The translations under genes were made by a program, and so were the position numbers. Below, piece by piece: positions 35,268-44,887 of a stretch of 64,000 nucleotides of DNA (position 1 is the stretch's first letter; each line of letters starts with the position of its first letter). Below the pieces are notes generated by a model. That model saw only the letters and a program-made list of their open reading frames with translations, was not told where the DNA came from and did not search any database. The DNA lies in contig NZ_CP108644.1 of NCBI RefSeq assembly GCF_041435495.1, positions 6,619,501 to 6,683,500 of the forward strand, read 5' to 3'. Source of the stretch: Streptomyces sp. NBC_01116. Lineage in GTDB: Bacteria; Actinomycetota; Actinomycetes; Streptomycetales; Streptomycetaceae.

Positions 35268-37094
35268 TCAACTGTTCCGCCGTGGCCGTTCGGCATGGCC
35301 GATGGCGCGTGCCGCGTTGATCAGGCCGATATGACTGAACGCCTGCGGATAGTTGCCCAGCGCCTCCCCGGTGGTCGGTGAGATCTCCTCGGCGAGGAGA
35401 CCGACCTCGTTGGCGCAGGAGAGCGCGGTTTCGAAGACTTCGCGTGCGCGTGGCACTTCGTCGATGAGGGCCAGGGCGTGGGCGAGCCAGAAAGTGCACA
35501 GCAGGAACGCCCCCTCCTCGGATGCGAAGTCGTCCCGGAGATAGCGACGAACGTGTCCGCGGGCGTCTGTCAGCTTGCTGGCGATCGCTGCCACGGTGGT
35601 GCGGATGCGAGGGTCGTCGCCGGGGAGGAAGCCGACGAGGGGGAGCATGAGGGCTGAGGCATCCAGTTCGCTGGATCCGAACGCCTGGGTGAAGGCGCCG
35701 AGATGCGGGTTCCACCCTTCGTCCTCAATGGCCCTGCGAATGTGCTGGCGGGTGTGTCGCCAGGCCGTGACCTGCGTGGGCGTGGCTCCGAGGGCGGGTG
35801 CGAGGTCGATGGCCCGGTCGAGGGCGACCCAGCACATGAGTTTCGAGTAGAGGAAGTGGCGGCTGGGGCCTCGTACTTCCCAGATCCCCTGGTCTGGCTC
35901 GCGCCAGCGTCGAGCGGCGGTCTCAGCGGCTTGGAGGAGGAAGCTGCGGGTGGGCGGGGCGAACCATTCGGTGCGGGGGTGAGTTTGATGTGCGGCGTCC
36001 AGGAGCTCGCCGTAGACGTCGAGCTGGTGCTGGCGCCACGCGTCGTTGCCGGTTCGGACCGGTGTGCTGCCCCGCCATCCGGAGAGGTGGGGCAGGGTGC
36101 GTTCGCTGAGGTCTCTTTCGCCGCCGATGCCGTATATCACCTGGAGGTTGGCGCCTCGTTCCAGTTGGGTGGCTGCGGCCTGTGCGAGGAATCCGAAGTA
36201 GGTGGCCTTCTCCTTCTCGCAGGCGGAGGTGGACAGGGCCTGGAGGGTGAAGCTGGCGTCGCGGACCCATGTGTAGCGGTAGTCCCAGTTGCGGTCGGCC
36301 CCGATGCTCTCCGGGAGGGAGGTGGTGGCCGCTGCGACGATGGCTCCGGTGGGTGTGAAGCTCAGTCCTTGCAGCACGCGTCCGCTGTGGGCGACCTCGT
36401 CTTTCCACGGGCCTTGATAGCCCTGATGGATCCGAGTCCAGGATCTCCACCCCTTGACCGTGTCGTTGAGCCGGCGGTTGATGCGTCCACCCGGCCAGGG
36501 ATCCGGTTCCGCATCACCCCAGGCGGGCAGAGAGGACAGGGCGAATTCGATCCGCTTCCCCGCCTTGAGTACGGTCTCGCCGCGGGCGGTGGAGCCGTCG
36601 ATCCGCAAGGGGAGCGGTGTGGACAGCACGAGCCGCTGCGCGCCTCCGTACGCGCTGAGCCCGCCGCGTACGGCGGACAGCAGGGGGTGGACGAGGCCGA
36701 ACTCGGGGCGCGGAGCGAAGCTGGTCTCCACCGCGACCGATCCGCTGGTACAGGTGATCCGGCGCAGCAGGACGCCCGGGGAAGAGGCTCCCAGCGCGTG
36801 GCCGCGCTCACGGTGGCCCATGGCCAGGGCGTCGAGGAGCATCACCGTGCCGGAGGGAGTGCGGAAGGTGGTCTCCAGTACCAGGCTTTCGGGTACGTAG
36901 CGGCGGGTGACCCTGCTTGTCCCGCAAGGGCGGATCGTCCAGTGTCCTGCTGCTTCGTCGAGCAGACGGCCGAAGACCGCAGGGCTGTCGAAGCGCGGGA
37001 GGCACAGCCAGTCCACAGAGCCTTCCGTGGACACCAGTGCAGCAGAGCGGCAGTCCGACAGCAGCGCGTAGTCACCGATGGGCCGTGAACTCAT
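35268..37094 (-). CDS. Glycoside hydrolase family 15 protein (glucoamylase/trehalase-like)
   Basis: 608 residues from ATG 37094. No signal peptide, so probably cytoplasmic. An N-terminal beta-domain (IGDYALLSDCRSAALVSTEG, VDWLCLPRFDSPAVF) leads to an (alpha/alpha)6 barrel with WDYRYTWVRDASFTLQAL, a catalytic-acid candidate in QGIWEVRG and the general-base candidate in LLAEEISPTTGEALGNYPQA. Actinobacterial enzymes of this type hydrolyse trehalose or alpha-glucans. It ends 50 bases from IS copy 2 and appears complete. Confidence 0.88.
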   Translation of the reverse strand: MSSRPIGDYALLSDCRSAALVSTEGSVDWLCLPRFDSPAVFGRLLDEAAGHWTIRPCGTSRVTRRYVPESLVLETTFRTPSGTVMLLDALAMGHRERGHALGASSPGVLLRRITCTSGSVAVETSFAPRPEFGLVHPLLSAVRGGLSAYGGAQRLVLSTPLPLRIDGSTARGETVLKAGKRIEFALSSLPAWGDAEPDPWPGGRINRRLNDTVKGWRSWTRIHQGYQGPWKDEVAHSGRVLQGLSFTPTGAIVAAATTSLPESIGADRNWDYRYTWVRDASFTLQALSTSACEKEKATYFGFLAQAAATQLERGANLQVIYGIGGERDLSERTLPHLSGWRGSTPVRTGNDAWRQHQLDVYGELLDAAHQTHPRTEWFAPPTRSFLLQAAETAARRWREPDQGIWEVRGPSRHFLYSKLMCWVALDRAIDLAPALGATPTQVTAWRHTRQHIRRAIEDEGWNPHLGAFTQAFGSSELDASALMLPLVGFLPGDDPRIRTTVAAIASKLTDARGHVRRYLRDDFASEEGAFLLCTFWLAHALALIDEVPRAREVFETALSCANEVGLLAEEISPTTGEALGNYPQAFSHIGLINAARAIGHAERPRRNS

Positions 37095-37155
37095 GTCTGT
37101 CCTGCCTGCTGCGCGTGATGGGAGGACCGCTGCCTCGCCGGTCGCGACCGGCGGT

Positions 37156-37716
37156 TCACTGGGCGGTTCCGTCGCCGGGATCGCGGTTGCCCTGTTCCGG
37201 CCGGGGCGCGGCCGATCGCCCCACACCCGGGTTCTGCGTGGGTCGGGAGCGCGCCGTACGGAACAGCAGGGCGAGGGCGGAGAGGGCGAAGAAGACCGCG
37301 GTGATCAGCAGCCAGCGGCCGAGGTACACGTCGGTGGAGAGCGTCGTGTACAAGGTGAACCGATGGCTCACCCGTCCCAGGATCAGGGGAAAGTACGTCA
37401 GGAGCAGCACACCGGAGAGGAAGACCGGAACCCGGACGTAGTTGATCCGCCCTTGCGTGGGGCGAGCCGCGTGGCTTGTGGCCACGGGGTTCCGGCGCAT
37501 GCCCAGCAGCATCCGGGCCCCGCGATCGGTAACGGTGTACAGAGGGAGGAACACCAGGTCGTGCAGCAGGGCTGCCCCGACGAACCACAGGACCACCTTC
37601 CACGGCTCGGCGCCCGCCAGCAGCCGGATACCGGCATAGCCGGTCAGCGCGAACGAGCACAGCACCAGTACCAGATGTAGGGGAGAGGCTCCGTACACCC
37701 TGCGGAAGCGGCTCAT
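37156..37716 (-). CDS. Small four-helix membrane protein, partner of the b561/molybdopterin protein
   Basis: 186 residues. Hydrophobic segments: SPLHLVLVLCSFALTGYAGI, VVLWFVGAALLHDLVFLPLY, VFLSGVLLLTYFPLIL and WLLITAVFFALSALALLF, then a polar Pro/Arg tail. Starts within ATGA of the upstream oxidoreductase gene, so it is translationally coupled. Family not recognised; co-occurrence suggests a subunit or assembly partner. Confidence 0.75.
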   Translation of the reverse strand: MSRFRRVYGASPLHLVLVLCSFALTGYAGIRLLAGAEPWKVVLWFVGAALLHDLVFLPLYTVTDRGARMLLGMRRNPVATSHAARPTQGRINYVRVPVFLSGVLLLTYFPLILGRVSHRFTLYTTLSTDVYLGRWLLITAVFFALSALALLFRTARSRPTQNPGVGRSAAPRPEQGNRDPGDGTAQ

Positions 37717-39299
37717 ACGTTCTCCCCGAAGGTCAGCCGAGTGACCCATTTGGTGTTGTGGACACCTGGGTTGGCCGGGACGATGATCCGCGCGGGAAAG
37801 CCGTGATCCGGCGACAGATCGGCACCGTTGACCCGCAACGCCAGCAGCGAGCGAGGGTCCCGGACCTGGTTGTCGCGCAACGTGGTCGAGCGAAACGACC
37901 CGCTGAGCTGAGCGGACTGGACGAAGACACCCGGCGGGCGGAGGGTGAACCCGACAAGTGCGGCCAGATCCGACAGCCGGACGCCGCTCCACTCCTGATC
38001 CTCGGTGGACCACCCTTCCACGCAGGCGATCGGCAGCGCCGCTCCGTGCTGCGGCAGCGCCAGGACCTCCTCCCGGGTGAGGACACGCTCTCGGCCCCCG
38101 CCCCGAACGACAAGACGCCAGGCCACGCCCATGTCAACGGCCCGGATGCCCACACTGGCCGCAGTCTTGTTGACCTGGAAGCCATTGGGGCCGGGCCCGG
38201 GATCCTGGCCCTGCGGCGCGAGCAGAGCGGTGGGCCGGAGCCAGCCCCCGATGCTCTGCCCGGCCGTCACGGCGAGCAGCACCAGGGAGCCGGCCCCCAC
38301 CATCCCCAGCGCACCCCGGCGGGACATGGTCGGTACGGCGGGGCGAGGGCTGACCAGGCCCGTGGGGTCCGAAGGGGACGTCCCACCCGTCCTGGACTGC
38401 CCGCGCAACTCGTCACGGAGACCGCCGCTGCGCAGCATCCGGACGGTCAGGGGAATCCGGAAGGCGATATGAACGACGAAAGCGCCGATGAAGACCCAGG
38501 CCCCGTAGAAGTGGAGCGGGTAGAAGGATCCGGGAAAAATATAGTCCAATTGAACGTCGAGTACCCCGGTGGCGAACTCGAACAGCACGCCGCCCACCAG
38601 TAGGAGTACCGAGAGCCGCTCCAGCGCGTGGCCGACCGATTTCACCGGGGGCCAGGAAAACAACTTGGGGACCACCGACCAGAGCTTTGCGAGAAGCACA
38701 GGAATCAGTGCGATGCCGAGTGTCACGTGGACACCCTGCGTAAGCCGATAGAGCCAGTGCGGATCCGTAGGCCAGGAGAACAAGTAGAACCCCAGCCAGC
38801 CTCGGTCCGGGGTCTTGTCATTGGCTCCCAGGTCAGGGTTGTACGCCGCGTACGAGAGCAGCCCGGTGACGAACATCAAAGGAATGCCCACCAGCAGCAC
38901 CGCACCGAGCACGGACGTCAGCCACGGCCCACGGAGCGGGCTGCGCCAGAATCCCGGCCGTGTCGGACCGAACGGCGGCCCGTTCCGCAACAGCCCCACC
39001 AGACGCACCCGCGATGAACCCTGTGCCGGGCCCATCTGCAGGGACGAGCCGGACCTGGGACCCGGTGGCGCCGCTTCGCCCCGCCGGCCTCTCTCCATCG
39101 GGCCGACGGAGACGCCGCCATCGGCGCTCGTGCCCCCTTGGTCGCCCATCCGGCCCGAGGTGGGGAGGCCGGCCTCAAGGGACCCTTCGGCAGGTGAAGC
39201 CTCCGGCAGGACCGGCGGCCCGTCGGATCCGGACCCGCCCACGCTCCCTCGCGGTACCTCCTCCTCCGGGCGTCGGTGCCGTTTTTTCGAGTCACCCAT
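37713..39299 (-). CDS. Cytochrome b561-like / molybdopterin (SUOX-fold) fusion oxidoreductase
   Basis: 528 residues from ATG 39299 (AAGGA upstream). Residues 1-110 are a polar, Gly/Pro-rich cytoplasmic tail. Then five helices (LTSVLGAVLLVGIPLMFVTG, YRLTQGVHVTLGIALIPVLL, FYGAWVFIGAFVVHIAFRI) with His residues suited to two b-type haems. A basic SRRGALGMVGAGSLVLLAV segment precedes the SUOX-fold domain (LPIACVEGWSTEDQEWSGV with the Mo-ligand Cys, and DHGFPARIIVPANPGVHNTK). Electrons from substrate oxidation outside could pass through haem into the quinone pool. Different architecture from the oxidoreductase at 20084-21670. Confidence 0.87.
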   Translation of the reverse strand: MGDSKKRHRRPEEEVPRGSVGGSGSDGPPVLPEASPAEGSLEAGLPTSGRMGDQGGTSADGGVSVGPMERGRRGEAAPPGPRSGSSLQMGPAQGSSRVRLVGLLRNGPPFGPTRPGFWRSPLRGPWLTSVLGAVLLVGIPLMFVTGLLSYAAYNPDLGANDKTPDRGWLGFYLFSWPTDPHWLYRLTQGVHVTLGIALIPVLLAKLWSVVPKLFSWPPVKSVGHALERLSVLLLVGGVLFEFATGVLDVQLDYIFPGSFYPLHFYGAWVFIGAFVVHIAFRIPLTVRMLRSGGLRDELRGQSRTGGTSPSDPTGLVSPRPAVPTMSRRGALGMVGAGSLVLLAVTAGQSIGGWLRPTALLAPQGQDPGPGPNGFQVNKTAASVGIRAVDMGVAWRLVVRGGGRERVLTREEVLALPQHGAALPIACVEGWSTEDQEWSGVRLSDLAALVGFTLRPPGVFVQSAQLSGSFRSTTLRDNQVRDPRSLLALRVNGADLSPDHGFPARIIVPANPGVHNTKWVTRLTFGENV

Positions 39300-40280
39300 G
39301 GGGATTCCTTGTGGTTCAACAGGCGGACGACAACCGAATGACATCGAATATTAGCCCTGAACAACGCACTTCCCGGGCAATTGAGGGGGCTGCAAACAAA
39401 ATAACACCCAACCCTCGGTAGCGCTGTCGGACTATCTAAGGAAGTCCCGGTGATAGAAGATCGCTGCGAGAAGAATGGGCGATCTCGGGTTCACGCTGCG
39501 GAAATGCTCTCCTTTTTTGCTGTGCGCGGGCTGGCCAGAATGCGCATGCCGCCCGACGCGTCGCGGACTGCCGTGGCCGAACGGAGGCGCTGAGCATGCT
39601 GGTCCGGGCCGACGGCGAGTGGCCGGTCATCCACCAGTACCTGTCCTGCGGTGAACTCAGCGCCAACCGGATCGACAGCGACGACAACGCACTGGTACTG
39701 GTGCACCTGCCGCCAGCGGATGGTCGACCGACAGGGGGCACAGGAGAAGGTCACAGAGCGCATCGGCAAGTCGCAGATGTACGTCTCCAGACAACGTGGT
39801 CCAGGCCGAGCTCGCCGCCGGTGCGGATCGCTGCCCGCGCCGACGAGCTTCAGGCGATGCCGCCCCGGCCGCTTTCGACACTGCGGCCGCTCCGTGGCAC
39901 GAGGCCCTCGAGGACCTGGACGAAAGACGTCCTCGCCGAGGCCAGCGCCGCTGCCCGTCCGACACCACGATCGAGGACAGCTCCGGGGCGCGGCGGCGCC
40001 ACTGCTGGGCGTTGTCGTCGTGGCGTCCGAGAAAGAGGGCCGTGTACTCGATTTCCTGCTCGGTGGTGGTGGACGGCTCTGCAGTGGACGGTCCATTGGG
40101 CTGCACAAGTTTCGCCCCGATGACGCGCGACCGAGCGCAGGGAGTTCTACGCCGGGGGGGACGGCGGGGTGGCCGTCCTCCCGGCAGTGCCTGCTGAGTG
40201 AAGGGGCCTGGAGGGTATGGGTGAGCGGCTGCTGGTTGTGCCTGCACCGTCGTGGAGCACCTGCCCGTTTCGATGGCCAC
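39300..40280. other. No intact gene; possible decayed sequence
   Basis: About 980 bases. 39340-39430 is AT-richer and should hold the promoter of the b561 operon. From 39590 to 40280 frames on both strands look coding-like in base use but contain no recognisable family; likely remnants. The permease promoter should be at the right end. Confidence 0.35.
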
Positions 40281-42233
40281 ATGACCTTTGATCGGCTGAC
40301 GTACCGCGTCAAGCGGCGGCTCCTCGGAAAGCCGCTCACGACCGAACGTGCCGGTGAGGAGAAGCTGGGCAATCGGACGGCGCTCGGTGTGCTCGCGTCC
40401 GACTGCATCAGTTCGTCGGCCTACGGATCCGAGCAGATGCTCCGGGTCCTCGTGCCGGTCGTCGGAGCAGCCGCCTTCACCCTGGTCCTGCCGGTGACCG
40501 GTGCGATCCTGCTGGTCCTGCTGCTTCTGACGATCTCCTACAGCGATGTCGTCACGATCTACACCCGGGCCGGCGGCTCCTACGTGGTCGCCCGGGAGAA
40601 CTTCGGGCCGAACGTCGCGCAGGTCGCCGCCGTGGCGCTGCTGGTCGACTACGTCGTCACCGTCGCCGTCCAGGTGTCGGCCGGCACGAACGCGCTGGTC
40701 TCCCTCGCCCATCTGGTCGGCAACGGCTGGACAGGGCTGGACCATCTCCAGCTCCCGTTCTCCGTGCTGGTGATCGTGCTGCTCGCGTACGGGAATCTGC
40801 GCGGAGTCCGCGAGGCCGGCCGCATGTTCGCGCTGCCCGCCTACCTCTTCATCGCCGCGATGGGCCTGGTCTTCCTCGCCGCGGCGGTACGCGCACTGAC
40901 AGGCGAGCTGCCGCACGCCGACCTGACCGCTCCAGGGGCGGTACCACTCGGAGCCCCGAGCGACGGGTGGCTCTACGGTGCTTCGCTCTTCATCGTGCTG
41001 CGTTCCTTCGCCAACGGCGGCTCATCGCTCACCGGGCTCGAAGCGATCTCGAACGGCATCTCCGCCTTCCGTGAACCGCAGGGCCGCAACGCCCGGCGCA
41101 CCCTCATCACCATGAGCTGCGTGCTCGCCGTCCTGGTTCTGGGCGTCTCTGCCCTCGCTCATTTCACCCACGCCGTCCCGTACACCGACGGGACGCCAAC
41201 TGTCATCGCACAGGAAGCGCGGCTCGCCTTCGGGAACGGGACGGTGGGGACGATCGGGCTGGTCTTCGTGCAGCTGGCGACCGCCCTGGTCCTCTACACC
41301 GGTGCCAACACCCCCTTCACCGGCTTCCCGTACCTGGCCAGCTTCGTCGCACAGGACCGGTTCCTGCCACGTGTGCTCACCCGGCGCGGGCACCGGCTGG
41401 CCTTCTCCAACGGCATCATCACCCTCTCCTCTCTCTCACTCGCCATCCTTCTCGTCACGGGCGCCAGCGTGGACAGGCTCGTTGCCCTGTACGCGATCGG
41501 CGTGTTCACCGCCTTCACCATGGCCGGAGCTGGCCTCACCGCCTACCACCTGCGCAGGCGTGAACCACGGCGCCGACTGAAGATCACGGTCAACGCACTC
41601 GCGGCGGTGGTCTCCGCCGCCGTGGTGCTGATCTTCGCCGTCACGAAGTTCACCGAAGGCGCCTGGCTCGTCGTCATCGTCTTTCCGCTCGGGGTCTGGG
41701 TATTGATCCGGATCAACCGCGAGTACCGGCGTGAGGCCGCCGCGCTGGAGCGGCTGCCCGCGGGCGCGGACCGGCCGCGCACACGTCGCCACCAGGTGTT
41801 CGTCCTGGTCGAGACGCTGGACCTGGCCACGTTGAAAGCCCTGCGGTACGCCCACGAACTGCGGCCCGACGCCGTCCGGGCCGTGCACTTCGCCATCGAC
41901 GAGGCACACGCACGCCGGCTGTCAGTCCTCTGGGCGTCGACGTCCGCGACCTCGGCGGAGTTGGAACTGGTGGCCTGCCCGGACCGCCGACTACGTCATG
42001 CGATGCGGGAACTGGCCATGCGGACCACGCAGGACGGGAAGACGTCTTTGACGGTGCTCGTGCCCCGTCGGCTGTACGCCAACGCCCTGGGCAAACTCCT
42101 CCACCGGGGCACCGGCGAGAAGATGGCACGGACCCTGGAGCAACTGCCGCACGTCGCGGTCACGATTCTCCCGTTCAACGCATCGCACGCCATCCAGGCT
42201 CTGGAGGCGCACCGGCTGCCGGACCTGGAATGA
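40281..42233 (+). CDS. APC-superfamily permease with C-terminal cytosolic domain
   Basis: 650 residues from ATG 40281; the open frame extends upstream but is not protein-like, and no strong ribosome site was seen. Begins YRVKRRLLGKPLTTERAGEE, then NRTALGVLASDCISSSAYGS and SYSDVVTIYTRAGGSYVVAR, the substrate-binding first helices of the family, with about 12 helices to residue 455. The last 190 residues (RRHQVFVLVETLDLATLKAL to ASHAIQALEAHRLPDLE) form a soluble domain found in long actinobacterial APC permeases. Substrate (amino acid or K+) unknown. A ghost of a second copy lies 1.5 kb downstream. Confidence 0.87.
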   Translation: MTFDRLTYRVKRRLLGKPLTTERAGEEKLGNRTALGVLASDCISSSAYGSEQMLRVLVPVVGAAAFTLVLPVTGAILLVLLLLTISYSDVVTIYTRAGGSYVVARENFGPNVAQVAAVALLVDYVVTVAVQVSAGTNALVSLAHLVGNGWTGLDHLQLPFSVLVIVLLAYGNLRGVREAGRMFALPAYLFIAAMGLVFLAAAVRALTGELPHADLTAPGAVPLGAPSDGWLYGASLFIVLRSFANGGSSLTGLEAISNGISAFREPQGRNARRTLITMSCVLAVLVLGVSALAHFTHAVPYTDGTPTVIAQEARLAFGNGTVGTIGLVFVQLATALVLYTGANTPFTGFPYLASFVAQDRFLPRVLTRRGHRLAFSNGIITLSSLSLAILLVTGASVDRLVALYAIGVFTAFTMAGAGLTAYHLRRREPRRRLKITVNALAAVVSAAVVLIFAVTKFTEGAWLVVIVFPLGVWVLIRINREYRREAAALERLPAGADRPRTRRHQVFVLVETLDLATLKALRYAHELRPDAVRAVHFAIDEAHARRLSVLWASTSATSAELELVACPDRRLRHAMRELAMRTTQDGKTSLTVLVPRRLYANALGKLLHRGTGEKMARTLEQLPHVAVTILPFNASHAIQALEAHRLPDLE

Positions 42234-42476
42234 GACCGATGTGCGCGGGTCCCGTTCCATCCTGACGGCTGCCCGCTCGCATCCATGCCCGTCCCCCGGT
42301 GCCCCGCCCGGCCGGGTGGCAAAGAGGGATCAGTGCGCGACCGGACCTTCGTACTGCGGGGAGAGATCGTAGTCCTCGACGAGCAGGAGAAATCGCGCCT
42401 CCGGTCGCCACCTCATCACGTCGCCGTCATTCTGTTGATGGAAAAGGGTCCTCAAGGGATTGGTAGCCACAAATCG

Positions 42477-42872
42477 ATGCGGGACATCTCCAACGGATAC
42501 ACGGGCCACAGCAGCGCTGACAGGACCCGCATCCTGGCCCGCGCGCTTCCGCCCCTCCTTGTGGTTCTCGGGATCGCCTGGCAGGCGGTCACACCGCAGG
42601 AGATCACCGGCACCCCGTTCTTTACCGCGGCCCCCCTTGTCGCAGCCCCTCTCTTCGCTCGGTGGGTAGCGGCGTTCTTCGGTGCTGTCGGCATCCTGGC
42701 CGCCGTCCTGCTCCACGTCGTGGGCGGAAAGGTGACACAGGACGCCGCTGCCCAGTACCTCACGACGGAGCTGGCCACCATCGCCTTCGCAACCGTCTTC
42801 GCGGTCCTGATCCACGGAGTCGTGGAGCGTGCCCGAAACCAGGCCGCTACCGCGCGAGGAGTGGCCGAGTGA
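42477..42872 (+). pseudogene. N-terminal membrane part of a PP2C-type phosphatase, truncated by IS remnant
   Basis: About 131 residues: ILARALPPLLVVLGIAWQAV, FFTAAPLVAAPLFARWVAAF, GILAAVLLHVVGG and FATVFAVLIHGVVERARNQA, ending AATARGVAE. Streptomyces PP2C/SpoIIE-type phosphatases start with this three- to four-helix unit followed by ASARGVAEAAQ and the catalytic domain. Here the frame stops at the border with an IS5 remnant, so the catalytic part is lost. The start is uncertain (ATG 42477 chosen). Confidence 0.55.
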
Positions 42873-43130
42873 GTCTGCGGTAGCAGATGAAGGTGCAGGC
42901 GATGCTCGTGAAGGCGAGGAAGTGGTCGGCTGTGCGTCCGTAGCGTCGGTGGAGGCGGCGGCAGCCGGCGAGCCAGGCCATGGTGCGTTCCACGGGTCCA
43001 GCAGTGGCGGCCCAGCCGTTGCCAGGACTCGACCCCTTCCGGGCGATGCGGTGAGTGATGCCCCGCTCGCGTAACCATCGCCGCAGATGAACGTAGTCGT
43101 AGCCCTTGTCGGCGTGGAGTTTGCTGGGCG
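42847..43130 (-). pseudogene. C-terminal fragment of an IS5-family transposase
   Basis: Reads KLHADKGYDYVHLRRWLRER, GITHRIARKG, then two nearby frameshifts (the piece VESWQRLGRHCW sits in another frame), VERTMAWLAGCRRLHRRYGR and FLAFTSIACTFICYRRL. This includes the second Asp and the Glu region of the IS5 group. Both ends are truncated: it cuts the PP2C gene on one side and a zinc-ribbon gene on the other. Confidence 0.75.
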
Positions 43131-43350
43131 GATCAGGGCCTGGCTGTATGTGCCCGTCGACGTAGGAGCCGTTGCGGGTGCAGGTCCAGTCCGTGCGCAG
43201 GGCACAGTCGTGGCAGGCGAGGGTTCCGACCATGTCGGGGAAGCGGCGCTGCCATTCCGCGTTCAGCTTGTAGATGTCCCGGGTGAGCGGGATGTTCTTG
43301 CCGCACCGGCAGCACCGGATACGGAACGGGACAGGTACTACGGATCTCCT
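43131..43350 (-). pseudogene. Zinc-ribbon protein fragment
   Basis: PFRIRCCRCGKNIPLTRDIY, KLNAEWQRRFPDMVGTLACH, DCALRTDWTCTRNGSYVDGH, then foreign IS sequence. Two Cys pairs (CCRC and CHDC) can bind Zn. AGGAG precedes the frame, but the codons at start distance are GTA GTA, so the initiation codon may be lost. It resembles small proteins of actinomycete mobile elements; not assigned further. Confidence 0.5.
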
Positions 43351-43728
43351 GATCACTCGGGGGGCCGGAGGGAACTGCCGACAGTCTGCCCGGCGAGGAG
43401 TACGAGTCGGCCCAGCGCTTGGCGGCGGTACGGACCGCAGCTTTCCGCACGTCGATGGGGGCTTCCGTCGGCATCCGGGCGGAGGCGTGGAACCTGAGGT
43501 CACTGAGCGCTTCGTGCCGCTCCTGCCAGGGCAGATCGAGGAGGTCCCGCTCGTTGAGCGTGAAGGGGCCCTACTTCTGCACCAGCACCGTGCATGATGC
43601 AGCTGAGTACGGCGTTCTTCTTCGTTTCCACCGACACATTCCCCATGTTGAGGATGCGCGGGAATCCTTGCTCGCCTCGGGGCTTACGTGGCTTGCGGGC
43701 CTTGTCCCACCCCATTGCGCCCGCCCCC
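43351..43728. other. Decayed sequence with coding-like minus-strand pieces
   Basis: A minus-strand stretch reads FTLNERDLLDLPWQERHEAL then DVRKAAVRTAAKRWADSY. It looks protein-coding but has stops and frame changes and no family I can name. Confidence 0.3.
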
Positions 43729-43848
43729 GGCGAGAAGATGTCGAGGATGCTGTAGCAATTGCCGTACGTCGTGGTCACGATCGTGCCGTTCAACGCATCG
43801 CACGCCATCCACGCCCTGGAGTCGGACCGTCTGCCCGACATGGACTGA
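43729..43848 (+). pseudogene. 3' remnant of a second APC permease
   Basis: Reads GEKMSRML, TAG, QLPYVVVTIVPFNASHAIHA then LESDRLPDMD and TGA. It matches the last 39 residues of the permease at 40281-42233 (GEKMARTLEQLPHVAVTILP, FNASHAIQALEAHRLPDLE) with conservative changes. The TAG replaces the Glu codon GAG. Everything upstream is missing. Confidence 0.85.
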
Positions 43849-43869
43849 GGCGGGGCGGCGCTGCGTGGT

Positions 43870-44135
43870 TGACCCACGGTCTGCCCTGCGGGCCAACTAC
43901 TGCGCACATGAGGTCTCCGGCCGCTCGCCCTCACTGCCGGTGAGCTTCGCAGGGCGGTGCCGTGATCAGGCACCACGATTCCCCGGAGAGGCCGCCAGAT
44001 GGTCAGGCCCTTCACGTCGGGCAGGTCCGTTCCGCTCAGGTCCACACTGCCCAGGTCCGCGTTATTCAGGTTCCCTTCACGCAGACTCGCTCCGTTGCCG
44101 AGAACGTTCTGCTGCTGGTCTCCACTCCAGAGCAC
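43870..44135 (-). pseudogene. Pentapeptide-repeat protein fragment (tentative)
   Basis: SLREGNLNNADLGSVDLSGT then DLPDVKGL contains four to five A(D/N)LxX-like units. It lacks a proper start and the remainder is unrelated. The assignment rests only on the repeat pattern. Confidence 0.3.
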
Positions 44136-44173
44136 CCGGCGACTGCTGATCGCGCAGAAGAACGAAGTGTGCG

Positions 44174-44428
44174 TCAGCCAACGTCCGCAGCCCGTAGGTC
44201 GATCAGCTGCTCCAGCGCCTTGTTCTCCTCCGGCTCGTCATCGGCCTCGTGAACGAGCGGGTTGCGGATCGCCGCGTACATCCTGCGGGCGAACGCGGGC
44301 CGCGCCGGACCCCTCGGTGCCTTCGGGCGAGGGAACCACGGACCGATGCGAGCGGCACGAGAGCGCAACAGCCGCCAGGGGCGCGGATACGCCGGAAGCC
44401 GAACATCGTATGGCAAAACCTTTACCAA
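44174..44428 (-). pseudogene. C-terminal fragment resembling TIGR02391 (Ymh-type) proteins
   Basis: FARRMYAAIRNPLVHEADDE then PEENKALEQL matches the RNPxxH motif of the TIGR02391 C-terminal helical domain, seen in hypothetical and abortive-infection-like proteins. The N-terminal part and the usual C-terminal LARW end are missing. Confidence 0.4.
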
Positions 44429-44446
44429 GCGTGAGTCACGGGTGTC

Positions 44447-44460
44447 TAAGGTTTACCTAA
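44447..44460. promoter_or_regulatory. Possible iron-regulator (DmdR/IdeR) site, distal
   Basis: TAAGGTTTACCTAA is a near-palindrome with the AGGT/ACCT arms of IdeR/DmdR boxes but shorter spacing than the 19-bp consensus. It is 430 bases from efeO. Weak. Confidence 0.25.
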
Positions 44461-44817
44461 CCTCATGGCCAACTCTTGCTCGGCTTCCGATACGCAAACG
44501 GGATCAATGGCCTGTTGACGGGGTTGGAAGGCCGTGGGCGCGGCGATGGGGAACCGGGTCACCGGCAGTGCGACCACACGTGTGTCGCGTCCGTCGGGGA
44601 GGCGGGCGCGTTTCGGTCATCGGCCAGGTCCGAGCGCGTTTTCGGGCTCATCGGGTCGGGCCCGGGCGGGGCGGATGGCGGAAGTGAAGACGTGTCCGGA
44701 GCCCACCGGGAAGGCGACGCACTCCGTCTCGCGATGAGGGCGAGAGACACCCGGGGCGCCCGGACCGCGTGTCTGTCCGCCCGAGTGACGGCTCCGGCGG
44801 CAGGGCTCTCCGTCAAG

Positions 44818-44831
44818 TAAGGGTCGGCTAA
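44818..44831. promoter_or_regulatory. Possible iron-regulator site, proximal to efeO
   Basis: TAAGGGTCGGCTAA partly matches an IdeR/DmdR-type box and lies at promoter distance (57 bases) from the efeO ATG. The match is imperfect; the position is the main argument. Confidence 0.3.
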
Positions 44832-44887
44832 ATTGAGCTCGCCTCGTCCGAGGTCAGAGCCCCTACCCACCATTCTCCGGAGCCCGC

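Larger units (their letters stand above)
44429..44887. other. Upstream region of the efe operon
   Basis: About 460 bases without a recognisable gene. Contains two candidate iron-regulator half-palindromes, listed separately, the nearer one about 57 bases before efeO. Confidence 0.4.

Noticed and set aside
44447-44460. Firm assignment of an IdeR/DmdR box for the efe operon
   Set aside because: Arms fit but spacing is shorter than the consensus and the site is 430 bases from efeO; kept only as a low-confidence feature.
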